Assembly (NCBI GenBank): GCA_021770095.1
Contig: JAETRQ010000014.1
Location: 1 to 64,000 of the forward strand
Source: Eubacteriaceae bacterium
GTDB lineage: Bacteria; Bacillota; Clostridia; Oscillospirales; Acutalibacteraceae
Length of the DNA stretch: 64,000 nucleotides
Direction: 5' to 3'
Position 1 is the first letter of the stretch. Every line of letters begins with the position of its first letter. The position numbers and the translations under genes were made by a program. A model generated the notes under the pieces. The model did not search any database. It was not told the origin of the DNA and was given only the letters and a program-made list of their open reading frames with translations. This document shows positions 16,977-25,036 of this stretch, in pieces.

Positions 16977-17014
16977 CAAAAAGCAGCTTTACCACACTTA
17001 ATGGTAAAACTGCT
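16977..17014 (-). terminator. Terminator of the Spo0A-C-like gene
   Basis: AGCAG..TTACC/GGTAA..CTGCT stem with UUUU in the minus direction, directly adjoining tandem-box site D. Confidence 0.65.
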
Positions 17015-17046
17015 CTCTTTAAATTACTATGCCATTATTGCTCTAT

Positions 17047-17262
17047 CTATCTTTTCGCAACCTTCAATGACAAAACTGTAATAAATTCCTCCGAGCTTGG
17101 CAAACGTCCTGATCCAAACAGGCTATCCCACTTATGCCTTGTTTCCTTGTTTAAGAAACCAATCATAATAGCTTCCTCCATTTCCTCTCTGATTTCACTT
17201 TCGCTTTTTCCTTCTCTTTTAGCAATTTTCTTAATTGCATCTTTAGCAGCTTTCTTGCTCAT
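17047..17262 (-). CDS. Small Spo0A C-terminal-like protein
   Basis: 71-aa basic helical protein (MSKKAAKDAIKKIAKREGKS). The run KKIAKREGKSESEIREEMEEAI followed by SSEEFITVLSLKVAKR resembles the short Spo0A C-terminal-like proteins annotated in many Clostridia; the similarity is by pattern only. Such proteins may bind DNA, but a regulatory target is not evident. It is divergent from an XRE regulator, with 140 bases of shared intergenic DNA between them. A GAAAGGAAAG site precedes the start. Confidence 0.65.
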   Translation of the reverse strand: MSKKAAKDAIKKIAKREGKSESEIREEMEEAIMIGFLNKETRHKWDSLFGSGRLPSSEEFITVLSLKVAKR

Positions 17263-17402
17263 TCGTCTCTTTCCTTTCTGGTGGTATAACTTCTTATCCG
17301 TAATTTCATATAACTGATATGTTAATTTTAACTAATGTATACTTAATTAGTCAAACAGTTTGTGTCTACTTATTATGACACTTTTCGACAGGGAGGTAGA
17401 AA

Positions 17403-17627
17403 ATGAGCCAAAACGGAAGTATTAAAATTCACTTAGGACAGCTACTCAAAGAGTCCGGTTTAAGTAAAAACAAATTCTGTCAAAAAGCAGAAATTCAACG
17501 CTCTCAACTAAATGGATATATCAATAATACCATTACACGGCTAGATACGGAAGTGCTTGTGCGAATATGCAGGACATTGGATTGTTCCATTGCTGATCTG
17601 TTGGAATATATCCCCCCTGACAACTAA
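17403..17627 (+). CDS. XRE/Cro-family regulator (short)
   Basis: 74-aa DNA-binding protein that is almost only a helix-turn-helix domain: IHLGQLLKESGLSKNKFCQKAEIQRSQLNGYINN, with the C-terminal LDCSIADLLEYIPP typical of the YozG-like/HTH_26 group. It probably controls its own promoter and the divergent 17047-17262 gene. A GGGAGG site lies just before the ATG. It is one of few plus-strand genes in the cargo and ends at a bidirectional terminator shared with the convergent 17740 gene. Confidence 0.85.
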   Translation: MSQNGSIKIHLGQLLKESGLSKNKFCQKAEIQRSQLNGYINNTITRLDTEVLVRICRTLDCSIADLLEYIPPDN

Positions 17628-17673
17628 AAAATACAGTCTGAAATAACATTGATAATTTCAGACTGTATTTTTT
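17626..17673. terminator. Bidirectional terminator
   Basis: Perfect stem AAAAAATACAGTCTGAAAT / ATTTCAGACTGTATTTTTT lying between the convergent XRE gene (plus) and the DUF6973-like gene (minus). U-runs are present in both directions. Confidence 0.85.
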
Positions 17674-17739
17674 CTGCCTTTCAGCTTTGTATTTTTAAGT
17701 AAATATTTTTGCCAACTTATTCTTATGTATAAGGAAATG

Positions 17740-18471
17740 TTACTTAATCAGTCCAGTTCCATCGGTAGCCACCAATTCGTTATTAACAATCCTGCGGCAA
17801 CTCCCGCCTTTTACTTTTCCTTTAACTGCTTCATATATTTCAGAATCACTTTTACCGGATACATTGATGGAACGTCCCACAGCGTTATTAAATAAATCCA
17901 TATCCTTATCAATTCCAGAAGACTCCGCTTCATGTGCAGTTGCCCATGCATCTGCATCACTTGCACTCATAGCACTTTTCATCAAAGCATTCCAGCAACA
18001 ATGTCTAAACGCATCGCTATTATCCTGCCAGCCATTTGTACCATAATAAGCAATTGTGGCATCCGTAGCTTTGTTTGCACAGTTATATACCGTTACTGCC
18101 TGAATTGGGTGCTTTAAAGCCAGTTCACGTTCCGCAGAATTTAAGCTGCCATAACCCGGAATATAATCACCAATTCCACGGCTGCTTCTTGCTGCCCTAA
18201 GCCCCCCGCTTTCTACAAACTGAATCAAGAATGCTTCCTGCTCTGCTTCTGTACTTTCGGGATTCTCTGCTACATAAGCTTCCAGAGCACGAGACATACA
18301 ACCTAAATCCGAAAAAGTAGTTACCTCTTCCGCAAAATTGTACTTTGCCTCACTTTGGTATGTCTGTCCTTCATTGTTTTTAACTTCCGCAGCCGATACC
18401 TGTAACACACTTCCTCCCATCAGGGAAATAATCGCTGCAACCGCTAATGCCTTTACGCTAAAATTCTTCAT
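17740..18471 (-). CDS. Secreted DUF6973-like protein
   Basis: 243-aa exported protein. A signal peptide (MKNFSVKALAVAAIISLMGG...VSAAE, cleavage near residue 28) is followed by a short spacer and a conserved domain. In that domain YGSLNSAERELALKHPIQA, then WQDNSDAFRHCCWNALM, then ATAHEAESSG and LFNNAVGRSI are prominent. These His, Cys, Asp and Asn clusters match what I recall of DUF6973-type domains and could form an active site, but no activity is established. The gene follows a metallophosphoesterase with a short gap (21 bases), so the two are probably co-transcribed. Confidence 0.8.
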   Translation of the reverse strand: MKNFSVKALAVAAIISLMGGSVLQVSAAEVKNNEGQTYQSEAKYNFAEEVTTFSDLGCMSRALEAYVAENPESTEAEQEAFLIQFVESGGLRAARSSRGIGDYIPGYGSLNSAERELALKHPIQAVTVYNCANKATDATIAYYGTNGWQDNSDAFRHCCWNALMKSAMSASDADAWATAHEAESSGIDKDMDLFNNAVGRSINVSGKSDSEIYEAVKGKVKGGSCRRIVNNELVATDGTGLIK

Positions 18472-18492
18472 ATCAGGTTCCTCCTATCATTT

Positions 18493-19353
18493 TTATTTGT
18501 CCAAATGGTTCAGTTCTATTACAACCAATTCTGGACGGTTATTGATCCGAATGGGTATAATACTGTTTCCAAGACCTCTACTGACAACCATCTGTGTTTG
18601 ACCTATAACATATTTTCCCGCTGTATATTTCGGAAAAATCCCTTGATCGGGGGCAATAATCCCGCCTACAAATGGAAAACGAAATTGACCGCCATGCGCA
18701 TGACCACTTAACACCAAGTTAATGGAATTATTAGAATATACTTCTATCAGTTCTGGTCTATGAGAAAGCAAAATTGAATAATAGGAATTGTCTATAACTA
18801 TATCTTGCAATTTTTTGTTAATCATTGCTTCTCTTTCATCAAACAAATCATTATGTAACGTAAAATCAGGATCAGTCAGCCCAATTAGCTGTATTGTGTC
18901 TTCTCCTTGTGTAAGAAAAACTGATTCATCTTTCAAAACAGAAACACCCTTTTGTCTCAATTGTTCTCGCAAAATAGGATAGTCTTCGCTCCATGCTTCA
19001 TGATTACCTGTCACATAGTAAATTGGAGCCAATTCAGATGCCCCCTCTACAAATTCCATTGCTACATCAACATTAGTATGGTTAGAATCAATAAGATCCC
19101 CTGTAATTACTATGATATCGGGATTTGCATCGCTGATTTTTTCAAGCAAAACCTGTTGATTTTCCCCAAACTGAGCATTATGTAAATCCGAGACGTGAGC
19201 AATAACAAAGCCATTAAATCGCTCAGGAATAAACTCGTCAGCAACTTTTATATTTGTCACTTGAACAGAGCAATTTCCCCAATAAATCCATAATGTGGAA
19301 AAAATCATGATTATAATAAAACATATAATCCATTTCTTTCTTTTTCGGAACAT
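18493..19353 (-). CDS. Membrane-anchored metallophosphoesterase (YkuE/YaeI type)
   Basis: 286-aa calcineurin-like phosphoesterase. The metal-binding signature blocks are all present: HVSDLHN, ITGDLIDSN, VTGNHEAWS, LSHRPE and LSGHAHGGQ. One N-terminal membrane segment (MFRKRKKWIICFIIIMIFSTLWIYW region) places the catalytic domain outside. The start at 19353 has GGAGG; the longer frame to 19374 is less likely. YkuE/YaeI relatives act on phosphorylated lipids or cell-wall precursors; the substrate here is unknown. It is first in an operon with the DUF6973-like secreted protein. Confidence 0.92.
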   Translation of the reverse strand: MFRKRKKWIICFIIIMIFSTLWIYWGNCSVQVTNIKVADEFIPERFNGFVIAHVSDLHNAQFGENQQVLLEKISDANPDIIVITGDLIDSNHTNVDVAMEFVEGASELAPIYYVTGNHEAWSEDYPILREQLRQKGVSVLKDESVFLTQGEDTIQLIGLTDPDFTLHNDLFDEREAMINKKLQDIVIDNSYYSILLSHRPELIEVYSNNSINLVLSGHAHGGQFRFPFVGGIIAPDQGIFPKYTAGKYVIGQTQMVVSRGLGNSIIPIRINNRPELVVIELNHLDK

Positions 19354-19555
19354 CTGTAATCCTCCATTAAACAAATTGTCCGCATGGGCAACTGTATAAT
19401 TTATATTCTAATCTTAATCACCTCCCTAACCATACATAGCTTTTAGAAATTCCTGTCATTCAAATAAATTGTACTATGTACTCTGATTAATAGAGGCTAA
19501 GTGTAGAAATTACGATAAATCATGTCATTTTTACTGTTGCATTTATTTAAAGAAT

Positions 19556-19603
19556 AATAAAAAACACAGTCTAAAATCACTCAAACCATTTCAGACTGTG
19601 TTA
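19556..19603 (-). terminator. Terminator of the lantibiotic immunity operon
   Basis: AACACAGTCT/AGACTGTGTT stem plus U-run in the minus direction, about 60 bases after the stop at 19662. The 200 bases to its left, up to 19353, hold the promoter region of the metallophosphoesterase gene. Confidence 0.8.
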
Positions 19604-19661
19604 AATTTTATGCTGCTGCTTTTTCTCACATACCATAAATTTCAATATATGAAAATTATGC

Positions 19662-20153
19662 TTACTCTACTGTAATCTGTATAGAGCCCTCATAGCTTGC
19701 GCCATAAAGTCCAATATAATTTGCACCACTCTCAAGTTGTATTGTAATACTTCCTTTTCCATTTTCAGCCAATATGGTTTCCTCCAATTTAGGATTAATA
19801 TATATCAATTGGCAAGTGCCAGAAATAGGATCAAAAGAATAGTTTATCATAATTTCACGGCAATCTTTGACCTTGAGATCAGTGTTTCCAATTAATATGT
19901 CCTGACCATCAAAACCAGTCACAATTGCATCATAGGTTGCTTGAAAAGCCATATTGTCTGAAGTGCGACTTCCATTAAAAGACTGATAAGGCGTAATGAG
20001 CGCATTACTTTTCCCGATAGTAACATTGTCACCAAGCTGCTCCGCACCGTCCTTTAGACCATCAGCCAACCCCTCCATTCCAGCACACGCCGTACAGAAA
20101 GATAACAGTATTCCACCAAGGAGAATGACAAACCCTTTCTTAAAAAACTTCAT
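19662..20153 (-). CDS. Lipoprotein-like protein downstream of immunity genes
   Basis: 163-aa protein with an N-terminal signal (MKFFKKGFVILLGGILLSFCTACAG). The TAC before Cys23 makes a weak lipobox, so it may be lipid-anchored outside the cell. The mature part is predicted beta-rich (IVTGFDGQDILIGNTDLKV; SITIQLESGANYIGLYG). It is the last gene of the lantibiotic immunity operon. Lantibiotic operons often carry such lipoproteins for self-protection (LanI type), but no recognised LanI motif is visible. Confidence 0.75.
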   Translation of the reverse strand: MKFFKKGFVILLGGILLSFCTACAGMEGLADGLKDGAEQLGDNVTIGKSNALITPYQSFNGSRTSDNMAFQATYDAIVTGFDGQDILIGNTDLKVKDCREIMINYSFDPISGTCQLIYINPKLEETILAENGKGSITIQLESGANYIGLYGASYEGSIQITVE

Positions 20154-20161
20154 AAATCCCC

Positions 20162-20458
20162 CTACTTAATAAAAGTCAAGATCAATGCCAAAGCCACCAT
20201 ACCAACCACTAACAGACACCAAAATACACTGATGATTGTTGAGGCAATATTCACAGGACTGCGACTTTCATCACTCTTAACACATACAATAGAGAGAATC
20301 AATCCCGCCACAACACAAACGATATTCACACCAGACCAAGCCGTACTTACCCCCTCCGGCAGCGAAATTTTAAGAAACACAGGGATAAGTGTCACCAAAG
20401 GAAGAACGCTAATAATCAGCGACACCATACTTAATGTTTTCATTTTTTTATTTTCCAT
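20162..20458 (-). CDS. Small DUF4190-like membrane protein
   Basis: 98-aa protein with three hydrophobic segments (SLIISVLPLVTLIPVFL, VCVVAGLILSIVCV, VFWCLLVVGMVALALILTF). The layout resembles DUF4190-type membrane proteins. It is encoded between the second ABC permease and the lipoprotein of the immunity operon, with tight spacing. In the ruminococcin A locus the immunity ABC genes are followed by an extra small gene (rumH in my memory); this could be its counterpart, with low certainty. Confidence 0.75.
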   Translation of the reverse strand: MENKKMKTLSMVSLIISVLPLVTLIPVFLKISLPEGVSTAWSGVNIVCVVAGLILSIVCVKSDESRSPVNIASTIISVFWCLLVVGMVALALILTFIK

Positions 20459-20464
20459 AATTAT

Positions 20465-21229
20465 TCACCTCATTTCTTTTTTTCCAAATTGCGTAATAGC
20501 AACCGCTAATACCAATACAAAAACCAACATTGCAATCGGTAGAAACGGAAACATTGAAAATGTCAATGTGTTAGATTCCACTGTAAAATCATGCAGCGAG
20601 CAGGATACAAGATAACCGCTGTAACAGTAGGGATAGGCAATCCATAAGGGTGTATTCGCAACTAACACTCCAGGGATAACAAGTAGCAGATTCAGTCCCA
20701 CAGAAAACAACAGTTTTTCAAATAGGACGGTAATTGCCCACATGGTTCCCACACATGGAAGCATTGTCAGAAACAATCCAATACACCATTTCATTAGATA
20801 AATAACAGGCATTGCTTCGTCCACACCCATAGTACTTGTAGCAATGGTTCCAGCGATTATAAACACCACAAAGAACACAACCATCTCCATAAAAAGATAA
20901 AACGCCAACACACAGAATTTTGCTATAGAAAGCGCATACCGACTGATCGGCAGAGCCAACATTTTTAACATGCCATTATTTCCATTTTCCCTTCCTGCAA
21001 TCATCACACAAACCACAATCATTGAGAACGGCAACAGATAATAGGCATAAACCAATGCACTTTGAATGAACATTGCAGACCATGCATTCGTATATTCTGG
21101 TGTGAAGTATACACTCAAATTTGCAACCCCTGATACAACCACCAGCAATGGAGCAATAAAAATCAGCGGTACGATTTTTGAACGTTTTACTTTCATAAAT
21201 TCAATTTTGAGAAGCTCTAAAAAACTCAT
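20465..21229 (-). CDS. rumG: Lantibiotic immunity ABC permease (LanG type)
   Basis: 254-aa integral membrane protein with about six membrane segments, beginning MSFLELLKIEFMKVKRSKIV, the typical start of MutG/LanG permeases. The start at 21229 is downstream of AAGGAGG. It pairs with the 21246-21971 permease and the 21968-22732 ATPase to form a three-subunit transporter that expels the lantibiotic from the producer membrane. Assignment to ruminococcin A immunity rests on gene order and the neighbouring precursor. Confidence 0.85.
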   Translation of the reverse strand: MSFLELLKIEFMKVKRSKIVPLIFIAPLLVVVSGVANLSVYFTPEYTNAWSAMFIQSALVYAYYLLPFSMIVVCVMIAGRENGNNGMLKMLALPISRYALSIAKFCVLAFYLFMEMVVFFVVFIIAGTIATSTMGVDEAMPVIYLMKWCIGLFLTMLPCVGTMWAITVLFEKLLFSVGLNLLLVIPGVLVANTPLWIAYPYCYSGYLVSCSLHDFTVESNTLTFSMFPFLPIAMLVFVLVLAVAITQFGKKEMR

Positions 21230-21245
21230 TATCCAAATACCCTCC

Positions 21246-21971
21246 TTACTCATAACGCAAATTCTTTGCAAGCCACATACCTATACCAAGAAAAAGTAGT
21301 GTTTCAATAAAAGCCACTGCAGCAACTGCTATATCCGGCTGAGCATTCATGGCAACTGCAGGTCTTAACATTACAACAAAAGGATGGAGTAATAACAGTT
21401 TTAAATGCGAATTAGCCAATGCCATGCCGCTCAAAAAACCAGCAACACCAATCCCAAGCGGCACCCACATATTTTCAAAGCGGGATGAAACTAAAATCAT
21501 AAATGACAGAACAGGCATTGAGGTAATGAAAGAATAACCTGCAAATTTAATCAATGCTACAATTTCAAATGTTCCTTGTGGCAAATCATTCATGCCAATT
21601 TTTATCAATGCTAAATTCTGTAACACGACTGCTACAATAAAAAACACTGTCAAAAGTAAGAATTTGCACATATACATTTGTGGAACACTAATCGGCAACA
21701 TATACATTTTTTTAATTGCACTTCCCTTAAATTCCATGTTGTAGATCATACAAGCCGCAACCACAATCCCAAACATATTTAAGACCATAATCATGCCATA
21801 AAGCTGTGTCAAAAGGACATCCATCGGTGCCAATGGAAGATTCAGCAATGTATCTTTACGCACAATAAAATTAATAAAAGTATATGCCGCTCCCAATATC
21901 CCGACTGCTATCAGCACCGGGATAACACCAGTCCTTCTCTCTTTCCGAAGTTCAATTAAAAATGCTTTCAT
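21246..21971 (-). CDS. rumE: Lantibiotic immunity ABC permease (LanE type)
   Basis: 241-aa permease with six hydrophobic segments. The N-terminus MKAFLIELRKERRTGVIPVL and the central FKGSAIKKMYMLPISVPQMY block are typical of the MutE/EpiE permease family. The start overlaps the stop of the ATPase gene by four bases, a sign of translational coupling. Acts with the ATPase and the LanG-type permease in self-immunity. Confidence 0.87.
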   Translation of the reverse strand: MKAFLIELRKERRTGVIPVLIAVGILGAAYTFINFIVRKDTLLNLPLAPMDVLLTQLYGMIMVLNMFGIVVAACMIYNMEFKGSAIKKMYMLPISVPQMYMCKFLLLTVFFIVAVVLQNLALIKIGMNDLPQGTFEIVALIKFAGYSFITSMPVLSFMILVSSRFENMWVPLGIGVAGFLSGMALANSHLKLLLLHPFVVMLRPAVAMNAQPDIAVAAVAFIETLLFLGIGMWLAKNLRYE

Positions 21972-22732
21972 AGTTGTGCCCTCTGCTTTCTGGCTGCATT
22001 GTCTTTATCTATCATGGAAAGAAACATTTCCTCCAAATTATCCGTAGCAAACCCAGAGGATACTGCATTTTGACGAAGATCGTTCAAACTCCCTTCAAAC
22101 AATAGTCGTCCATGATTGAGAATACCAATATCGTCTGCCATTAATTCAATTTCTGATAACAAGTGTGACGAAATCAGAATCGTACAATCATAAACATCCG
22201 GCAAAGATTTTACTAGATTTCGGATCTCATGAATGCCAGAAGGATCTAGCCCGTTAGTAGGTTCATCTAAAATAAGAATAGGTGGACGTCCCAATAATGC
22301 ACCTGCCAGCCCAAGCCTTTGTTTCATCCCCAACGAATACTTTTTAGCAAGCCTATCTCCAAATTCTGTTAGACCAACCAATTCCAGTGCATCCTCTACT
22401 GCACTCTTAGGCAACTCCAAAATCCGACGAATTATATCAAGATTTTCCCTACCTGTCAAATTTGCATAAAAAGATGGTGTTTCAATAAAAGAACCTATTT
22501 TTTTGAGAATTGCAAGCCTGTCATGAGGAAAACTCTTTCCGTCAATCACAAAACTACCTCCTGTTGGTGCAGTCAGTCCAAGAAGCATTTTCATTGTAGT
22601 GGATTTTCCTGCACCATTAGGACCAAGAAATCCATAAATACTGCCCTTTTGAATATGAATAGAAACATTATTGACGGCAATAAAATTCTTATATTTTTTC
22701 GTCAACTGTTCCGTCATAAGAATATAACTCAT
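21968..22732 (-). CDS. rumF: Lantibiotic immunity ABC ATPase (LanF type)
   Basis: 254-aa ATP-binding subunit. Walker A GPNGAGKSTTMK, signature YSLGMKQRLGLAGALLG, Walker B ILILDEPTNGLDP and a switch His in LISSHLLSE are all intact. It is closest in style to the MutF/LanF lantibiotic-protection ATPases. It heads the immunity operon, 187 bases divergent from the two-component genes, and has a good AAAGGAG site. Expression is probably induced by the divergent response regulator. Confidence 0.93.
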   Translation of the reverse strand: MSYILMTEQLTKKYKNFIAVNNVSIHIQKGSIYGFLGPNGAGKSTTMKMLLGLTAPTGGSFVIDGKSFPHDRLAILKKIGSFIETPSFYANLTGRENLDIIRRILELPKSAVEDALELVGLTEFGDRLAKKYSLGMKQRLGLAGALLGRPPILILDEPTNGLDPSGIHEIRNLVKSLPDVYDCTILISSHLLSEIELMADDIGILNHGRLLFEGSLNDLRQNAVSSGFATDNLEEMFLSMIDKDNAARKQRAQL

Positions 22733-22919
22733 AAAAACATCTCCTTTCTTTTTTTCTATGATACTACTTCAACCTGACATTTACTTTCTCATATCCTTAC
22801 TTTTACCTTACTTTTTTACTGAATGATTCCGAATACTGCTATTCTATGATATAATCCAAACATGGAACATAATAAGGTGCTTCACAATGATTAAAAGAGC
22901 ATGAAGAAAGGAATTAACA
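22733..22919. promoter_or_regulatory. Divergent regulatory region of immunity and two-component operons
   Basis: On the minus strand, AAAGTAAGG-type motifs repeat upstream of the LanF gene (AGTAAGG twice and AAAGTAAA). These may be binding sites of the response regulator. On the plus strand a GATATAAT -10 lies about 65 bases before the regulator ATG. Confidence 0.5.
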
Positions 22920-23624
22920 ATGGAACAATCAATTTTATATGTAAAAAAGATTTTGCTAGTAGATGACGAACCCAAAATGCAAGAATTAGTAACAGACATT
23001 TTAACAAGCGACGGATTTCAAAATATTATCTTAGCAGACTCTTGCCAAACAGCCCTATTGGTTGCCAAACAAGAAAAACCTGATTTTGCAATCCTTGATA
23101 TTATGCTTCCAGATGGTGACGGCTTTTCTCTTATGAAACAACTGCGTGATTTTACAGATATTCCTATTATATTTCTAACCGCCAAAGATGAAGCAGCGGA
23201 CAGACTTACAGGACTGGGGCTTGGGGCTGATGATTATGTTGTAAAACCATTTTTACCAAAAGAGTTATTATTGCGTGTTCATGCAGTATTACGCCGCTGC
23301 TATAAAGAAGATTCTCAAACCATAGAATTAGCTGACTGTACCATTGATTTTAGTCGTGCTGAAGTATATAAGAAAAATGGAGAAACATATTCATTAACAG
23401 CTAAAGAACATATATTACTTGAAATTTTAGCCCGCAGTTCTGGTAAAATTGTATCCATAGATACTTGTTGTGAAGCTCTTTGGGGCGACAATCCTTTTGG
23501 ATACGAAAATAGTCTAAATGCTCATATCCGGCGCATTCGAGAAAAAATAGAGTCTAATCCCTCTAAACCAGTTTCCTTAATTACTGTTAAAGGATTAGGT
23601 TACAAGTTAAACGCAAGGAAGTGA
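22920..23624 (+). CDS. rumR: OmpR-family response regulator of the lantibiotic cluster
   Basis: 234-aa regulator. The receiver domain (residues 10-125) carries DDE, the phospho-acceptor Asp in FAILDIMLPDG, T in IIFLTAKDE and K in YVVKPF. The C-terminal winged helix (about 135-232) has the typical TAKEHILLEILAR and IRRIREKIES blocks. It is encoded with a sensor kinase, divergent from the immunity operon and convergent with the LanT gene. By analogy with NisR/RumR it should switch on precursor and immunity promoters when the peptide is sensed. Confidence 0.93.
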   Translation: MEQSILYVKKILLVDDEPKMQELVTDILTSDGFQNIILADSCQTALLVAKQEKPDFAILDIMLPDGDGFSLMKQLRDFTDIPIIFLTAKDEAADRLTGLGLGADDYVVKPFLPKELLLRVHAVLRRCYKEDSQTIELADCTIDFSRAEVYKKNGETYSLTAKEHILLEILARSSGKIVSIDTCCEALWGDNPFGYENSLNAHIRRIREKIESNPSKPVSLITVKGLGYKLNARK

Positions 23625-23629
23625 TAAAT

Positions 23630-24988
23630 ATGAAATCATTTGGAAAACTTATTTCAAAATCATTGCTTAGATTTATTGGTTATATTTTATTGCTGGCATT
23701 TCTCAATATCATTGGATTTATGTGGACATTTCATGATATTGTTAAAACTGACTATGGCACTACTGCCCCCCAAAATATGTTAGCAGAAACTATTTCAAAT
23801 TCTGACTCACAAGGCATCTCGCAAGAAATGTCTTTTAAGTTACAGGAGAATCAGGTTTGGGCTATGTTTCTGAATGAGAACGGTCTTTGCCAATGGACAG
23901 TTAATTTGCCAGAAGAAATACCGCAAAAGTATTCTATACAAGATGTCGCCGTTTTTTCAAAAGGATACATTAAAGATTATCCTGTATTCGTTCGTATTCA
24001 TGAAAATGGATTGCTTGTACTTGGTTATCCCCAAAACAGTTACACCAAACTAATCAACAATTACTACCCTATTGGTATAGTTAAAATAATTGCTATTTTT
24101 TTTGTTGGCATATTTGCATTCGATTTTTTGTTTATATTTATAGCATATTATTTATCAAAATCAAAAATAATAAAATATACTGAACCCATTATCTCATCCA
24201 TTGAAATGCTCTCTGAAGGAAAACCAACTGATCTTTGTATTAAAGGCGAACTTTCAGATATTTCCAACAGTATAAACAAAGCTTCTGCAATCTTGAATAA
24301 CACTAATATAGCAAGGGCTAATTGGATTAGTGGTGTATCCCATGACATACGAACACCACTTTCTATAATTATGGGATATGCTACACAAATAAGCGATAAT
24401 AGTAACATAAGCACTCAGGTCAAAGAGCAATCAAACATCATTCTAAATCAAGGCATTAAAATAAAAGAACTAATTTACGATTTAAATCTTGTATCACAAT
24501 TAGAATATGATGTACAACCTTTGCATAAGGAACCTACTCACTTATCAAAATTGCTCCGTTCTACAATTATTGATATATTAAACAATGGGTTGCCTGATAT
24601 ATATTCCGTAGAAATCAATATTTCTACTGCAGCAGAAACTATCTCTATAGAATTAGACATTCGACTAATCACAAGGGCAATTACCAATTTAATCCATAAC
24701 TGTATCCAGCATAATCCAAACGGATGTGATATAGTCCTATCCCTTGATTTATGTGACAATTTGCTCTCTTTAATTATAGCTGATAATGGTATTGGCATAT
24801 CGCCAGAAAAAATGCAAGAATTAGCAACACGTCCCCACTATATGGAGAGTACCGATGAACGGCTAGATTTAAGACATGGTCTTGGAATTGTACTGGTACG
24901 GCAGATAATACAGGTTCATCATGGAACACTTGAAATAGAAAGCGAGTTTCAAAAAGGGTACAAAACTACAATTAAGCTCCCAATATAA
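23630..24988 (+). CDS. rumK: Sensor histidine kinase of the lantibiotic cluster
   Basis: 452-aa membrane kinase. Two membrane segments (about residues 12-35 and 150-175) flank an extracellular sensing loop of roughly 110 residues. The cytoplasmic part has the H-box GVSHDIRTPLSIIMGY, N-box LIHNCIQHNPNG, and G boxes DNGIGIS and LRHGLGIVLV. The start at 23630 is used rather than the GTG three codons earlier because of spacing from AGGAAG. This is the NisK/RumK architecture for sensing a lantibiotic. Confidence 0.92.
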   Translation: MKSFGKLISKSLLRFIGYILLLAFLNIIGFMWTFHDIVKTDYGTTAPQNMLAETISNSDSQGISQEMSFKLQENQVWAMFLNENGLCQWTVNLPEEIPQKYSIQDVAVFSKGYIKDYPVFVRIHENGLLVLGYPQNSYTKLINNYYPIGIVKIIAIFFVGIFAFDFLFIFIAYYLSKSKIIKYTEPIISSIEMLSEGKPTDLCIKGELSDISNSINKASAILNNTNIARANWISGVSHDIRTPLSIIMGYATQISDNSNISTQVKEQSNIILNQGIKIKELIYDLNLVSQLEYDVQPLHKEPTHLSKLLRSTIIDILNNGLPDIYSVEINISTAAETISIELDIRLITRAITNLIHNCIQHNPNGCDIVLSLDLCDNLLSLIIADNGIGISPEKMQELATRPHYMESTDERLDLRHGLGIVLVRQIIQVHHGTLEIESEFQKGYKTTIKLPI

Positions 24989-25036
24989 TAAATATTCCGG
25001 CAATTTCTTCAAAACTAAATTGCCGGAATATTTATT
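24987..25036. terminator. Bidirectional terminator between kinase and LanT genes
   Basis: A 19-bp stem (ATAAATATTCCGGCAATTT and its complement) separates the convergent plus-strand kinase and minus-strand transporter genes. The LanT stop codon lies in the right arm. Confidence 0.85.
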